This document shows positions 1 through 12,300 of a stretch of DNA of 64,000 bases, one piece after another. Made by a program: the position numbers and the translations under genes. The notes below the pieces were generated by a model. The model was given only the letters and a program-made list of their open reading frames with translations, had not been told where the DNA came from and made no database searches. How positions within the stretch are numbered: the first letter of the stretch is position 1; each line of letters begins with the position of its first letter. Source of the stretch: Diplolepis rosae (lineage: Eukaryota > Arthropoda > Insecta > Hymenoptera > Diplolepididae); assembly GCA_030998225.1 (NCBI GenBank), contig JAPYXD010000754.1, forward strand, positions 7,130,001-7,194,000, in the 5' to 3' direction.

Positions 1-1363
1 CTTTGGACATAAATTCTTAACCAAAATTTTAGTTGACTTTGCATTAATGCAATTATTTAGTAAAAGCAACCAAATTTTGTTGAGTGGAATTTTCACTAAA
101 ATGGCAAATCTTACTCGAAGAAATTTAAAGAGTAAGAAACGTGAACAAAAAGGAGAGTAAGTGATAAATAAGGGTGGGCGTCGAAAAATCAAAATGATTA
201 ATTAAAATTCTATAATAGCACTGAAATGCTTACTTCTGTTATTACGAGAAAATAAAAACAAAATTTAAAGACATTTTTTTTCTTGTGCACTTCTTTAGGT
301 ATATTTCATACTATGCAAATTTAAATTGTATATAAAAACATTTATTTATTAAATTATGATTGAATATTAACTCAGTCTCAGATCCAAAGTTTTGTTCTTT
401 GACTCAGAGAAAAGTTTGGTTGATTTAACAAAAATTTGGTTAGATCAACTAAAAAAGTAAATTGATATACAGATATTTTTTAGTCACAATTTTACGATTC
501 CTCAATCTTAAAACATTTCAACCTTCCATTATTCCAGGAAACAATTTTTTCTATTTAAATATTTGTCCTATTCCTAATTTGACAAAACTTGGTATTTTAA
601 GTTTAGACGATGTTAAATTTAGAACTGGCCAATCTAATTTTAGATACTGGAACGGTGTTCAGTCTCAATGATTTACTAGCGTGTAACCGTAACGGATGTG
701 ACTGGGGTGATATTTTATCTCTCTAAGATGGCAACTTATCGTCGCACTTGGTTTTATTTCTAAACTTATGCACATGCACTATACACCATGTAATTCATAA
801 ACATTAAGGCCGCATAATAGTCTCTGACGTCTCCAATTATAGACGACCCTTTTATTAGTAAAATAATAATTTTGAAAAATTTTTCGGAAAAAATAGTAAT
901 GCGTTGCATTTTTTTGCATTGCTATCTTCTCTGGAAAATTTGTTGAAATTATTATTTTATTAATTAAGTGGTCTTATGTAATTGATTAACTTTACAGAGA
1001 AATGCTGCTCAAAAAGTTCCTTTGAGAATCCTTTACTAATTTTTTGTGTCGTTCACTACGTTTTTACAGTGCATGTCCCTTTTTTAGAATAAAAGGCTAG
1101 AATTCGAAAAGCAAGTTTGTTATTTATTTCTTTAACGATTATACATTGAGTCTGATACAATAATTGTTTTGCTTAGATTTTTATTGTTCATTTTATCCAT
1201 TTGATGTATTCAAAATAACTTAATTTTAAAAAAATTTATATTTCAATATTTTGTTATCATTAAATAATAATTAATACGCGTATGCAATAAGTTTTTTATA
1301 ATATGTATTGTAAATTTCAAATAAACTTTAATATATTAAGTTCATCACACACTTATTCCCTAA
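1..1363. repeat. AT-rich flank with fragments of the GGTTGA repeat family
   Basis: Fragments with TTTGGTTGATTTAAC-type sequence lie at about 1-75 and 380-470. A slightly GC-richer stretch at 660-840 has no open frame with splice support. I saw no gene in the remainder. Confidence 0.5.
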
Positions 1364-1365
1364 AT

Positions 1366-1623
1366 CCGAAACAGTAAAAAATCACTGATTCACAGTGAAA
1401 AACCACTGTTTCGAATGTTATAAGTCTTCCACATAGAAATTAGTGGAATTTGACTGATTCCAGGGAATCTCACTGGTTAATTAGTGAAATATACTGGTCA
1501 ACAGTGAAATTTGCTAGTCAACCAGTGAGTTTCCCTAGTGATATCAGTTAAATTTCACTGATTTTATGTGGAAGATTTATAAAATTCGAAACAGTGGTTT
1601 TTCACAGTTTTGGATTTAGGGAG
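1366..1623. mobile_element. MITE, CTCTAAAT family, diverged copy
   Basis: The ends CCCTAAATCCGAAACAG and (inverted) CCCTAAATCCAAAACTG are flanked by TA at 1364-1365 and 1624-1625. The interior is made of repeated CACTG/CAGTG and ACTGATT motifs, as in the copies at 20.4, 25.0 and 30.3 kb. It has no coding capacity. Confidence 0.75.
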
Positions 1624-3135
1624 TAAAAAAGAAATTGTTAATTTAAGAAATTCGTTTCTTGAATTTACAAAGTATTTTATTGACTTAACCAAATTTTTTG
1701 GTTGAATCCGATAGAAAGTTTTAATTTGATAATGAATTATGTCAAAAATCCCAGACGTTAAACAAGTTGAACAACATCGCTCAGCATTGATAATTGAAAT
1801 TTATTAAAAGTAACTAAAATATTTGTGTAGGTGAGTCAAATTAGTTCAATTAACCAAATTTGACTAACCAAAGACTTTTTTCAGTCAATGGAATAATTTT
1901 GCTGGATCAACCAAATATTTTGTTGTCCATATAACAATAAAATACTAGGGTTGAAATGAAAAATATTTTTTTGATTCAACTAAATCTTTGAGTGTACTCG
2001 TTAAACTTGAATCAGTTAGGTTGTCAGTCACTAATTGAAATTATTAAAAATTCAAACTGATTCAGATTTAGAGAGCAGATTTTTACGTCTTGAATTATAT
2101 CGTTTACTATCTTTGTTAGTAAAATCTTATATTTGTTACATATTTTTTTAAATTTTCACGGTTAAGCTGATTGATAATTTGTTTAATTGTCTCCCAGTCA
2201 CTAGACCAATATTATATTTAGTATAATCTAGATTATACCGGGTGTAATCCATTTTCTTCACGCGCAAGTCTCGGAAATACCGGTTTATTCTACCCTTGAT
2301 TCAAAGAAGATATCGTGACCTCACCAGCAACGGGTCTACCGGACTCTTGTATCCCAAACAGGTCATTGTTCTTCAAAATTCCTTAAGTTGTGAAGGTTTT
2401 CAATTTTACATATAAAGGAAAAATGTAGAAAACACTGGAATTTTTTCCCATTAGGTAAAATTTGTGAACATTCAGAAGAAGAATGTCATATTTATAAATA
2501 GACCGAATAAAAGTTTAGTGTACTAAGAAAAAGATTCAATAATCGAAAAAAAATGTTTTTGTTAAGCAGATTTTGTTTTAGCAACAAACTTTTTGCTACT
2601 GAGACATAAGTATTTTGTTGGGTTCTGTTTTTTGTCCAAAATGAAGTTTTGTTGTGGCAACAAAATAATTTTATTGACTCTATGAAACAGGAAAGTTTTG
2701 CATATGTTATTGAAAAAAAAATGAACCGATTCTTGTTGAAAAAATTTCAAAAGGAAAGATTATTTTTCAAATAAAAATTAATTATTATTGTAATGAATTA
2801 TTTTATATCCCGTTTCAAATATTCAAAGTGTATAAAATATTTTTTCCTAACTAAGAGTATTTAGTTTCAATTACACACAAAAATATTTTGTTAAGCTAAC
2901 AAAACTATATTTCAAGGCCAACAATCATTTTATTACTTTATCAAAACAATTTTGTAAAGCCAACAAAAGAATGCTGTTTGACCAAAACAACGTTTTTTAA
3001 GGCCAACAAAAAAACTCAAAAAGAACCATTTTTGCGCCAGCCAAACATTTTTGTTGCATAAATATCAACAAAGTAATTTTGTTGGGCTGATAAAAATGAT
3101 GTTAGTTTTACCGAACAGTTTGGCAGTGTAGTATA
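1624..3135. repeat. Mosaic of GGTTGA and CCAACAAAA repeat fragments
   Basis: 1680-2080 carries GGTTGA/TCAACC fragments and ends with a CTCTAAAT-family end near 2070. 2480-3135 is a different AT-rich element with many GCCAACAAAA/TTTTGTTGG units in both orientations. The block at 2260-2370 is richer in GC and not repetitive; it was examined as a possible last dimm exon but lacks a convincing acceptor. Confidence 0.5.
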
Positions 3136-4038
3136 ACTTTAAGTTTCAAAGTGTCCTTGCCTCGAATTAAAAAATGATTTGCTTATTGTTTGAATGAAAT
3201 TTTCTTTAAGCCAATTTAATTTCATGTACAAGAAATATTTTTCTTCGGATCACACACAAAATTTCTAAGAATTTATTCGTTTTATTCAACTCTTGAATGT
3301 TAAAAATGTTTGATGGTAAAAAACAAGATAATTTTACCATATGAAAATGTATTAATTAACTCAATTTTTATTTCTAAGTGTCATATTTTTTACTGAAATT
3401 CAATATGAAACTTAATTAAAATGCACTTCTAAACTTTTAGTATGGCCATGATAAATGCACTTATCGATTTATCGAAGAATAACAACTCGCGCTCGAAAAC
3501 AAATTTCGCTGCAATCAACATGATTCTAAATATACTTCAGAAGACAAAATCATTAAATATCCTTAAAAATGATCATGCCTTGTTAATATCAATCAAAAAA
3601 AATATTTATAAATGGATACTTTTCTGCTACTCAGAATCAAATAAAAAGCCTGAGTATTTTTGAAAATAGAACAATCAAAATAACCTTGAAATTATCCTGA
3701 AAATTTTAAGAATAATAAATTGAAAATTCCTCGATGTTTTTATTTGTTAATCACATATTCAATGATGCAACATTTGATTTGCATTGTGGTTTTAGATTAT
3801 GATAATTATTATTAAAAGATCTTCTTCGAATAAATAGGAACACCGATTCTTGACCTTTTACAATGTCTCGTTAGAATAATGTTATGCAGAAATGATCATG
3901 TTCTGTCATCAAGCTCTGGCATTTATGAATTATGTCCTCGTAATGCTTGTGTGTCAATGCGAAGATAAAGTACAAGTTCAACGATAAGTTGCTTTAATAG
4001 TTACGCCAATGTCAGCATTAATTACAACAATGTAAAAT
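3136..4038. other. AT-rich intergenic or intronic DNA
   Basis: I see nothing gene-like. A 73-codon frame at 3442-3663 is Lys/Asn/Ile-rich and matches no family I recognise. Confidence 0.4.
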
Positions 4039-4039
4039 G

Positions 4040-4165
4040 TTCTTACAGTTCTAAATCTTCATTGAATAATGACAAAATTATTTTTTCCGAAACAAAAATA
4101 ATTATTATGTCTATATTAATTTAGGGCTTTTGAAATGAAGGTTCAGAACTGCAAGTACATCAATT
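4040..4165. mobile_element. MITE, CTTACAGTT family, diverged copy
   Basis: It begins CTTACAGTTCTAAATC and ends GGTTCAGAACTGCAAG followed by TA. These match the ends of the better copy at 30680-30881. The left TA flank is degraded. Confidence 0.6.
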
Positions 4166-4610
4166 TCACCAAAGAATTGGCTAAATCATTAACATAAGTA
4201 AATACATCTTTTGTAGTTGCTTCCAAAGATAAACTCGCTACCAAGTACGTTTTATCGATTATTTTTCAATGCATTTTATTATACCGCGATAACAAGAAAT
4301 GACTATTCGAAGCGGATATACTCTATACCTGAAGTTTGCGCGTCAACGATATCGCAAACACGCTTGCAAGTTGCATTAACGTATTTCCCGGCTGTTAAAA
4401 CAAGATAACAATTAAAAACATTGTTTTATGAATTATTTCCGATCACAATCATCACTGATAAAACTGCATTGTATACAATTATTAATAAAATAGGGCGTAT
4501 TTTGATGTCTCTGTGAGACAATTCCTCAAAACTATAATATAATTATTAATTAATCTCTTCAAAATATGAAGAATCGAAATTTAGTAACAGCTATGTAATT
4601 TTTTTCATAA

Positions 4611-5063
4611 TATGCGTAAAGTACGTCTTTACCCATCGTTTTTGGTGTTTAAAGTTGATTTTTACGCATAGTGTGTGTGAAGTAAACATTTTTGAAAATT
4701 GAAGTTAATAATTTTAATAATATAATTTCAATCCCTTCCACTTTGTTTTACCCTTCAATAAAATCTTACAATATTTGTAGTAACAATCTTTTTTCTATTT
4801 TCTCAATGAGAAAGTTAAGTAAAGCTGGGACGTAGTGGCTTTTGGAGAAAATTAAAATTCTTTTGTGTATTCATTCAATAACGAATTATAAAGTTTATTC
4901 AACTGTTGAGTTAACTCTAAAACAGTTGATTAAACTTTATAATTCGTTATTGAATAAATACGCAAACAAATTTTAATTTTTTTCAAAAGCCACTATGTCC
5001 CAGCTTTACTCAATTTTTTATTAAATTTTTACAAATGAATTTTCTCCGTCTACTTTACGCATA
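4611..5063. mobile_element. Nested foldback element
   Basis: Outer inverted ends ATGCGTAAAGTA lie near 4612 and 5051-5063. Inside, 4818-5010 is a near-perfect palindrome with arms of about 90 bp, starting AGTAAAGCTGGGAC and ending with its complement, and a centre near 4912. There is no coding capacity. Confidence 0.7.
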
Positions 5064-5069
5064 CTATAT

Positions 5070-6095
5070 AAAAAAAATCTGCCTGCTTTGCGGGCACATC
5101 CTCGTCGCGCGCTTCGCGCTCCGTTCTGTTTGGATCTCGCCCTTCGCGTTCGGTCTTATATTCTTCGCATATATATGAGTTTATTTTTTGTAATTTGATT
5201 TTGAAGCTCAAGTAAATTTTATAATGTTATAGATGTGAATTACATTTTCTCAAAGTTACTAAATTTCTTTTTGATTTCAAATGAAAAAGGAAATTCAATT
5301 TACTTTAGGCTCTATCAGCCTTGAGGAACACATTCTCATCATGACACTCGCGCTTCGCGCTCGATTTTCAGTATGCATTTCTGTAACTTTCTAATAATTT
5401 ACATGACTAAAAGAAATCTAATTTCTTCCAAATATCTAATAAAGGAAAAAAATTCGTTGACTTTTTTTAAGCAAACGATTTTTTATTTTAACGCTTATTT
5501 TGCATCTCACATATTTTGGTTAAAAAATGGAATTTTTGATTTTCAATATTTAAAATCAAAACATAAAATATATATCGTGTAAAAAATGTCCTACTGAAAA
5601 TATGTAGACCTCATTTAGGCGAGTAATTTTCCATCTCAACGTTTTTTTCGTATCTCTCATATTTTGTTGAAATAATAGAATTTTTGGATTTTAATAGTAT
5701 TTTTTATAAATTAAAAAGAAAAATATACATCTTATGAAAAAATTTTGCGATTCAAACTTGTAGATCTTTATGTAGTAAACAATTTTGTACCATAATTTTT
5801 TTTTTAGAATTTCGTAAAATTTAACTGAAAAATGGGATTTAGATATTGCCTTTTTTCAAGTTTTCACATACTGTAACTTTCCTAATTTTAGTTTAATTGA
5901 AAAATGTTATTAGAATAATTAGTAGAGATTTATGAGAACTATCAGAAAACTGTATAAAACTTAGGTCACAAAACGTAAAGATTTGATAAAAATTTTGAAA
6001 GTCATTTTTCACATAAAACTAATACCTTCTCATTTATGATGAGAATGTAAAAACTGTTCGCCACACGGGCGTAAAATTCAAGCAATATGTGACGA
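5070..6095 (-). repeat. Dispersed repeat with GCGCTTCGCGC blocks, copy 1
   Basis: It opens with CTGCCTGCTTTGCGGGCAC and CGCGCTTCGCGCTCCG. The body has several loosely similar 100-150 bp units containing ACGTTTTTTTCGTATCTC and CTCATATTTTG motifs. It ends around CTTCTCATTTATGATGAG. It is the reverse complement of the 57.6-59.1 kb repeat and related to 35.37-35.84 kb. No open frame spans it, and I do not recognise the family. Confidence 0.7.
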
Positions 6096-6366
6096 AAACT
6101 CCTATTTCCCTGTTGTATGAATATTTTTCATAATTCATAACATATATATATTTCACCTTGTGTATTACTTTCTGTAGTTGGAACTCAATATAAATATTAT
6201 AATATCCATATAAACTTTTAATTGAATTACTATTTTACACTTTCATCTTGTAATGAAAAATATTTGGTAAAATTGCCATAAATGAAATATCATGCGGGTA
6301 ATCCGAAATCAAGAATGTTTTTACACATATGTTTAGGTTTTATATATACAGCTGACAAGGGTATAC

Positions 6367-9300
6367 TTACGTGTATGGTTGTTCCTCTCCCCGCATCTCG
6401 CAAATGACGTTCGTCAACGCCATTATGTAATTCTTAGCCAACGTCAGTGTTTCGATTTTACTGAGTTTCCTCTCCATCTTCACATGTGGTATCACTTCCC
6501 GCAGTTGCTGAAATTATCACATCAACAAGATTATTATTATAAATAACAGCTGTTAATTACGCATACAATAAAAGTTTGCAAAATTTTAAAATTCAATTTA
6601 TGATTCATCTTTGACAAAACATATCCGCTAAAAAAAAGAGCAATGCAAACTTTATTTTTAATCAATTCTAATTATTTCTTATCCCCCAATGCAGAAATTT
6701 CACTGTGGCCCTGGCAGTGTGTTTTATCACTGGTCTGGGCCATGTGTGGAAATTTCTGCACAGGCCTATGTGAAACACGGCCCAGTGGCTCTAACTATGC
6801 CCGACCAAGCCCCGCTTACAGCCCGATTTGACCTTAAGCAGCCAGGTCCGGTCCCGGTCAAACCCTGTATTTTATCTCTGATTTGTAATTCCTGATCTAG
6901 GCCTGACCAGGGCTCCAGCAAAATTTCTGAATGGGTTACAACCATAGAAAATTTTCTTTTGATCAATGAAACAGTTCTTCAACATTTGGTCAAAAACAAA
7001 TTGTGTATTGCATTCTAAAAAAATGGCCTTTCTTTAGCGTATAGCGTATAATTTGGTCGTTTTCTTTTGTATTTCGAGGGTTTGAACAGTTTCGAATTCT
7101 TGAAACTATGAATTATACTTTTGTTTGCACGTCAAGATAAATTTGAGTTTGTAGTGATACGGGTTCGAATTTAGTTTTAAATATATGTTTAAAGAAATAA
7201 GAATATAATACACGGAGAAACTTTTTATATCAATTTTTACTATAGTACTTTTCAATTTAGGGAAAAACGTATCAGTTTGAGAATTTTTGTTAGCAAAAAT
7301 ACTAAACTTTAGAAGAATGATATGAAACTTTTGTATAAACTATAGTAAAATTTGCTATGAACTATGCTGAACTTTCATATCATTATTATAAAGTTTAGTA
7401 TTTTTGCTAAGATGATAGAGCATTCGACCGGCAATCGAAAGGTCCTGAGCTCGATACCCAGCGGAGTGGAAGCGTTCCTTTTTTCACATAAAAAATTGTT
7501 CAAATTCTCAAAGTGATACGTTTTTCCCTAAATTGAAAAATAGTATAGTAAAAATTGATATAAAAAGTTTCTCCGTGTACACATGAAAATGAAACGGGAC
7601 CTTGTATGGTCTACGTTAGAGCCATAGTAGGGGCATAACTTTGTGGCTCTCATCGGGTGCTAGCGGGATCGCCTCATCAGGGCTTCACTTCACCCCATTA
7701 GGGCCAGAAAAGGGTGCCACACTAAAATTTCTCTACGGGTAGAATGAAATGCCTAACTAGACTTGGACCCGATATAAAGCTAAATTAAATAGGACAGTGT
7801 AACATTAATTTTATTTTAATTAATTTTTGAACCCTTATATTCAGTATACTATTTATTTTGAAATCTCCTTTCTGACCTATAACTCTTCCTCGGATACTGC
7901 AAACATTTGCTTATAATTTTGTTGGTAAACTAACTGGGAATTCAGAAGCACATTTCCCTCCTTGCCACCCCCAATGCGGTGAAGTTACCAACTAATATGT
8001 ATTTACCTCGCTCACAGAGTTCAGGATCAGCAAGGGATTGAGGGATAATTTCTTCTCAGTTGAATATTTTAGCTTCAGTACAACTTTGATACGATAATCT
8101 ACATATAGCGAAAGCCTTTGCCTCACTCTCAATATAATGATTTCAGACAACTTAGACTCATTCAAACAGGTTTATTTATTGAATTTATTCAGTTATTCAA
8201 TCTTTTAAATAACCATCACAAACGATCACGAGAGAGGCATATGGGGTTTTAGTCATTATGGAATATTTTGTTAATTCATTGTTGTATTTTAAAAGGTGTT
8301 TAAAAAAAAAAATTTCTATGCCAAGTACTTGAAAAAGCTGAAAGTATATCTATAGAAATTTTTTTATTTCAAATAAACAATTTGTAACTTTTATATTTCA
8401 GTAGAAGCAAATTAAAATATTATAAATGACTTTTTGTTTATCAAAAAAAGATTACAAATGATAAGAGGAGAGGGAAATACAATCATGTGATTTGCTTCTT
8501 GTATATGTTTCTATATTATGCTTCTTTTTTTTAAATACACATTTTTAAGGAAAGAAAATGGTAGTTGAATCAAGTAAATTTTACTTGGTTGGAGTAAATT
8601 GCGGAATTGAATACGGACAAACTAATTATGGCATTGGTTCAAGAAAATATTTTTTCTACTAGCGGGTCATAAAGTGGATTTTATTGCCCCGTGTAGGGAG
8701 ACAAAATCCATTTTTTGACCCCTCTGTAGAAAAAAAATCATGTGCGACGCGGAAAAAATATTAATTTTATTAATAATATTTTTTTCCTTAGTGGAACAAT
8801 ATACTATACTTGGTGCCGCATGATTGAAGCAAGAGTAAATATTCTTGATCTGAGAAAATACAAGATCAAAATAACATTTTGTTTACGAAGTTTGAATCGA
8901 TATTGTAAATGCTTTATTGCAATATCGTACGAAAAGTTTACACTTTGCACACTGGAAAATGTGTGCAAAATATAAGATTCATAATAACCTCGAAAAGTGT
9001 ATCTTTTTACGGTCATCAGGAATCTGTTATTTTGTACACATTTTGTTATGCCCTGAGTGCGAATTTCTCGCAAAGTGTAGTGCCTAGCGTTAAATTATGC
9101 AATAATTATATTCTTAAATCAATATTTTTAATAAAGCACAATAGTATATTGTAAGAAGAGGTAAAATTACGCGTAAAGTGAGGAGTTGCAGGAGTAAAAG
9201 CAGTCTCTAGGGAGTAAAAATAATGGCGGAAATTTCTCTTACAATGTCGCCATTTGAAGTTAAATTTCCAACATTGGCATTGTAAATTAAATTTTCGCCA

Positions 9301-12300
9301 TTATTTTTACTCCCTAGGGACTGTTTTAGTTCCGCTACTCCCCAATCAGCAAAAAACGGCGATTTTTGCCCCGCCTTACAAGCATGTAAAAGAGCCAAAT
9401 TCATGCCTGCTTGAAAAAATAGTATATTATGCAACTAGGGAAATTATTTTTAATTCTCAAAAAGTTTCTATACATTGTAATGAACAAAATAAAAAAAAGA
9501 ATCATGACAATTGGTTAAAAAACAAAAAAGTTATTCAAAGTCATAAATGTCAAAAAAATGCCCAAAAAACTCAAAATTTTTAGTTTAAAAATACATAAAG
9601 GTGCTGAAATGTCTAAAAAACCCAAAAACTTTTTAAATAAAAGTACTAAACATAAAAAAATTATATGGAAGGTCTAAACTCAAAAAATAAAAATATTAAA
9701 GGTGGCGGATCTCCTTAAGTACAATTGGCAAAATAAATACGTTTACTTGATTCAATGAATATTGGGAAAGACTGTAAAACTGAAGTTTAAGAACATCCTG
9801 TGTAATCAGGATAGAATATTTGATGCGTTTATGAAAAGAGTTTCATCTCCAAATTACGGAATTAAATTGCTCTTGAGTAGCGTTACGTGATCAAAAACAC
9901 GCTCAGAATTTCTAAACAGAAATTTTTATTTGAACAGAACAAAATTTGTTTGAATGGAGCCAATTCTTTGTTTGTACAAAATATATCTTAACTTTAGTTG
10001 CCAGTCAAATAAATAACTTGTTTAATTGAAGCAAAATATTTGTTCACTTATGTATGTCAATTTTAAACTTTACAGATTAGAAATCTGAAAAATTGATGGT
10101 GATATTCATAAAACCATGATATTCTACAAAATCACTTTAAATCTTCGAATTCTTATGAAAATTAATTTCAAAATATTTTCAGACCCCGTGGAGAGCTATA
10201 CAATTAAAAAAAAAAACTAGTTAATAAAATTTCAAATTTTCTGTAATTAAGAACAAATGATTAAATATAAAACGGCTTAGGAGTTATTAAAGCTTTTAAT
10301 TCTCTTCCACAATGAAAACAACTTCAAAAGATGTTTGCATCCAGTCTAAAACCTGTCTGTAATACAGTGATTAATATCTCGTTAAATGTCGACTTGAACC
10401 CCCCCCCCCCCCCCCCTCTTTTGTTTAGACTCGTTGCCACCGATGGAGGCGTTTATGAAAGTGATTGCAGATCATTCGCTTCAAGAATCGTGTTATCGAT
10501 ATTTCCATAAATGTCAAATTGGTAAACTACGATAGACTAAATGCACTCGTATATTTACTAAATGTTATCTCTATCGGCGACAAATCGATACTAATTAGTA
10601 CGTTAATTACCCCCTCTTGGACGTATATTCACGGGTATAATAATTGTACTGAAGATAGATGAACACTTTTTTTCATTGAATGTTAAGATTCATTGTCTGA
10701 TGTCGGCTTTGAGGTAAAAAAATTGATTGATTGTAATTCTAAAAAGGCACTTCGCTGTAAAGTGCTCAGTTGAAACCTAGCATGAATTGCTGAAGGCAAT
10801 AATACGTAAATCATGATAATTACAGTCGTATCTTTAAGCTTTATTTACGTTTGTTAAACAACTTGTTTTCATTGCTTAATTATATTAAATTTATAGGTGA
10901 TTTTTGGGTGAAAATAAAATTATTAGAATTTTTATAAAAGAATATATTTTGACTTTGCATGTGCCAAATTCTAAATTACGAGGAAAAAGTTTATAGAATG
11001 ACTTCACGTTAATTAAGAATTGTTTTGAAGTAAATTTAAGTGGAATCAACTTTCAATATCAACAGTTCAATTAACAAGTCGAATCAACTTCACGTGAGTT
11101 AGAAAATCTGACTGTGTTAAAATTCATTTGATTATGGAATAATTGAAGTGAAGAAAAAGTAGCTTAATTTTTCTACTCTTAATTTGAATCAGTGATTTTT
11201 TACTATGTTCAATCAATCATCGAATTCCAACTATATAATATGTGTTGTTCCTAACTGATTCATTAGTTAATGTTACTCAAAACTAACCCGTGCAGAAATT
11301 TCATTTAGGATATAGTAGGGCCCTGTCTACTTTTCCCTACTTCTAGTCGGGATCTAGTAGGGAAAAGTAGTCAGGCCCCATCTACTTCTGTAACGCTGTT
11401 TTAGGCAGGCCCTATTTTAGACATCTAGTCGGGCCCTGATTAGAACACATATCTATTGCCTAACCGTACAATGGGGCCCCAGCTACACGGAGAAAAATAG
11501 TTGAAGTAATTTTACTCAACTCTGTCGATTAAACTTGAGATATAAGGACATTTGAACATCTATTAAATCCTAGTCGGGTAAAATCAATTTGATATATACC
11601 TAATTCACCAAAAGTGAATAACAATAAGCGTTACATATTATTTCAACTGGCAATGGTATGGTTCTCTCAAATAAAAAAAAGTTCTTACCTCGAGCCTGCC
11701 AATAGTCATCCGATATATACATAAACAACTTACAAATACATTCACACCATTACGGACGTAGCCAATCATATTTCAAATTACAAATACACTTAAACATATA
11801 ACCTTACATATATAAACCTAATAACAACACTTATATATAGTACGATACGCTTTCGTCGAATCACGCACACGCTCGCTTACAATGCTGAGATATAAAATTT
11901 GGAACTTTCTTATATAGTGACTGCATGAGTTATTCAGAGCTTGTGAGAGTAAGTGCCATCAATACAATTTTTTAGCCTTACTCAAGTAAAAATAAATCAA
12001 CTTTTTTCAAAAATGATTAATAAAATATTTTTAAAAATTAATATAATTACACAATTATTATAACTATGATTATTGATATATATATATAATATAATTATTA
12101 AATTACATTTAGTATACATTTTTATTATAACAACGTATGAAGTTTAGTGAAACTAAATTTTCAAATGTACATTAAAAAATTGCATTATTATTAAGAAGTA
12201 TCTTGTATAAAAACATTTAAAAGAAGGTTCTTTTATTTTCTGTGTTTTATATTTTCAAAATATGGATTTTGCATTTGCGAATTCCAAATTATTATTCTGC

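Noticed and set aside
2290..2370. Possible last dimm exon (minus frame ending GEVTISSLNQG-stop)
   Set aside because: GC-richer and open, but no acceptor with a pyrimidine tract gives the required phase.
4300..4391. Possible last dimm exon after an excellent acceptor at 4392
   Set aside because: The open frame of 28 codons is not in the phase required by the preceding donor; the required phase stops after a few codons. Kept only as a note in the findings.
9254..9583. 109-codon plus-strand frame
   Set aside because: It runs from a foldback arm into A-rich low-complexity DNA.
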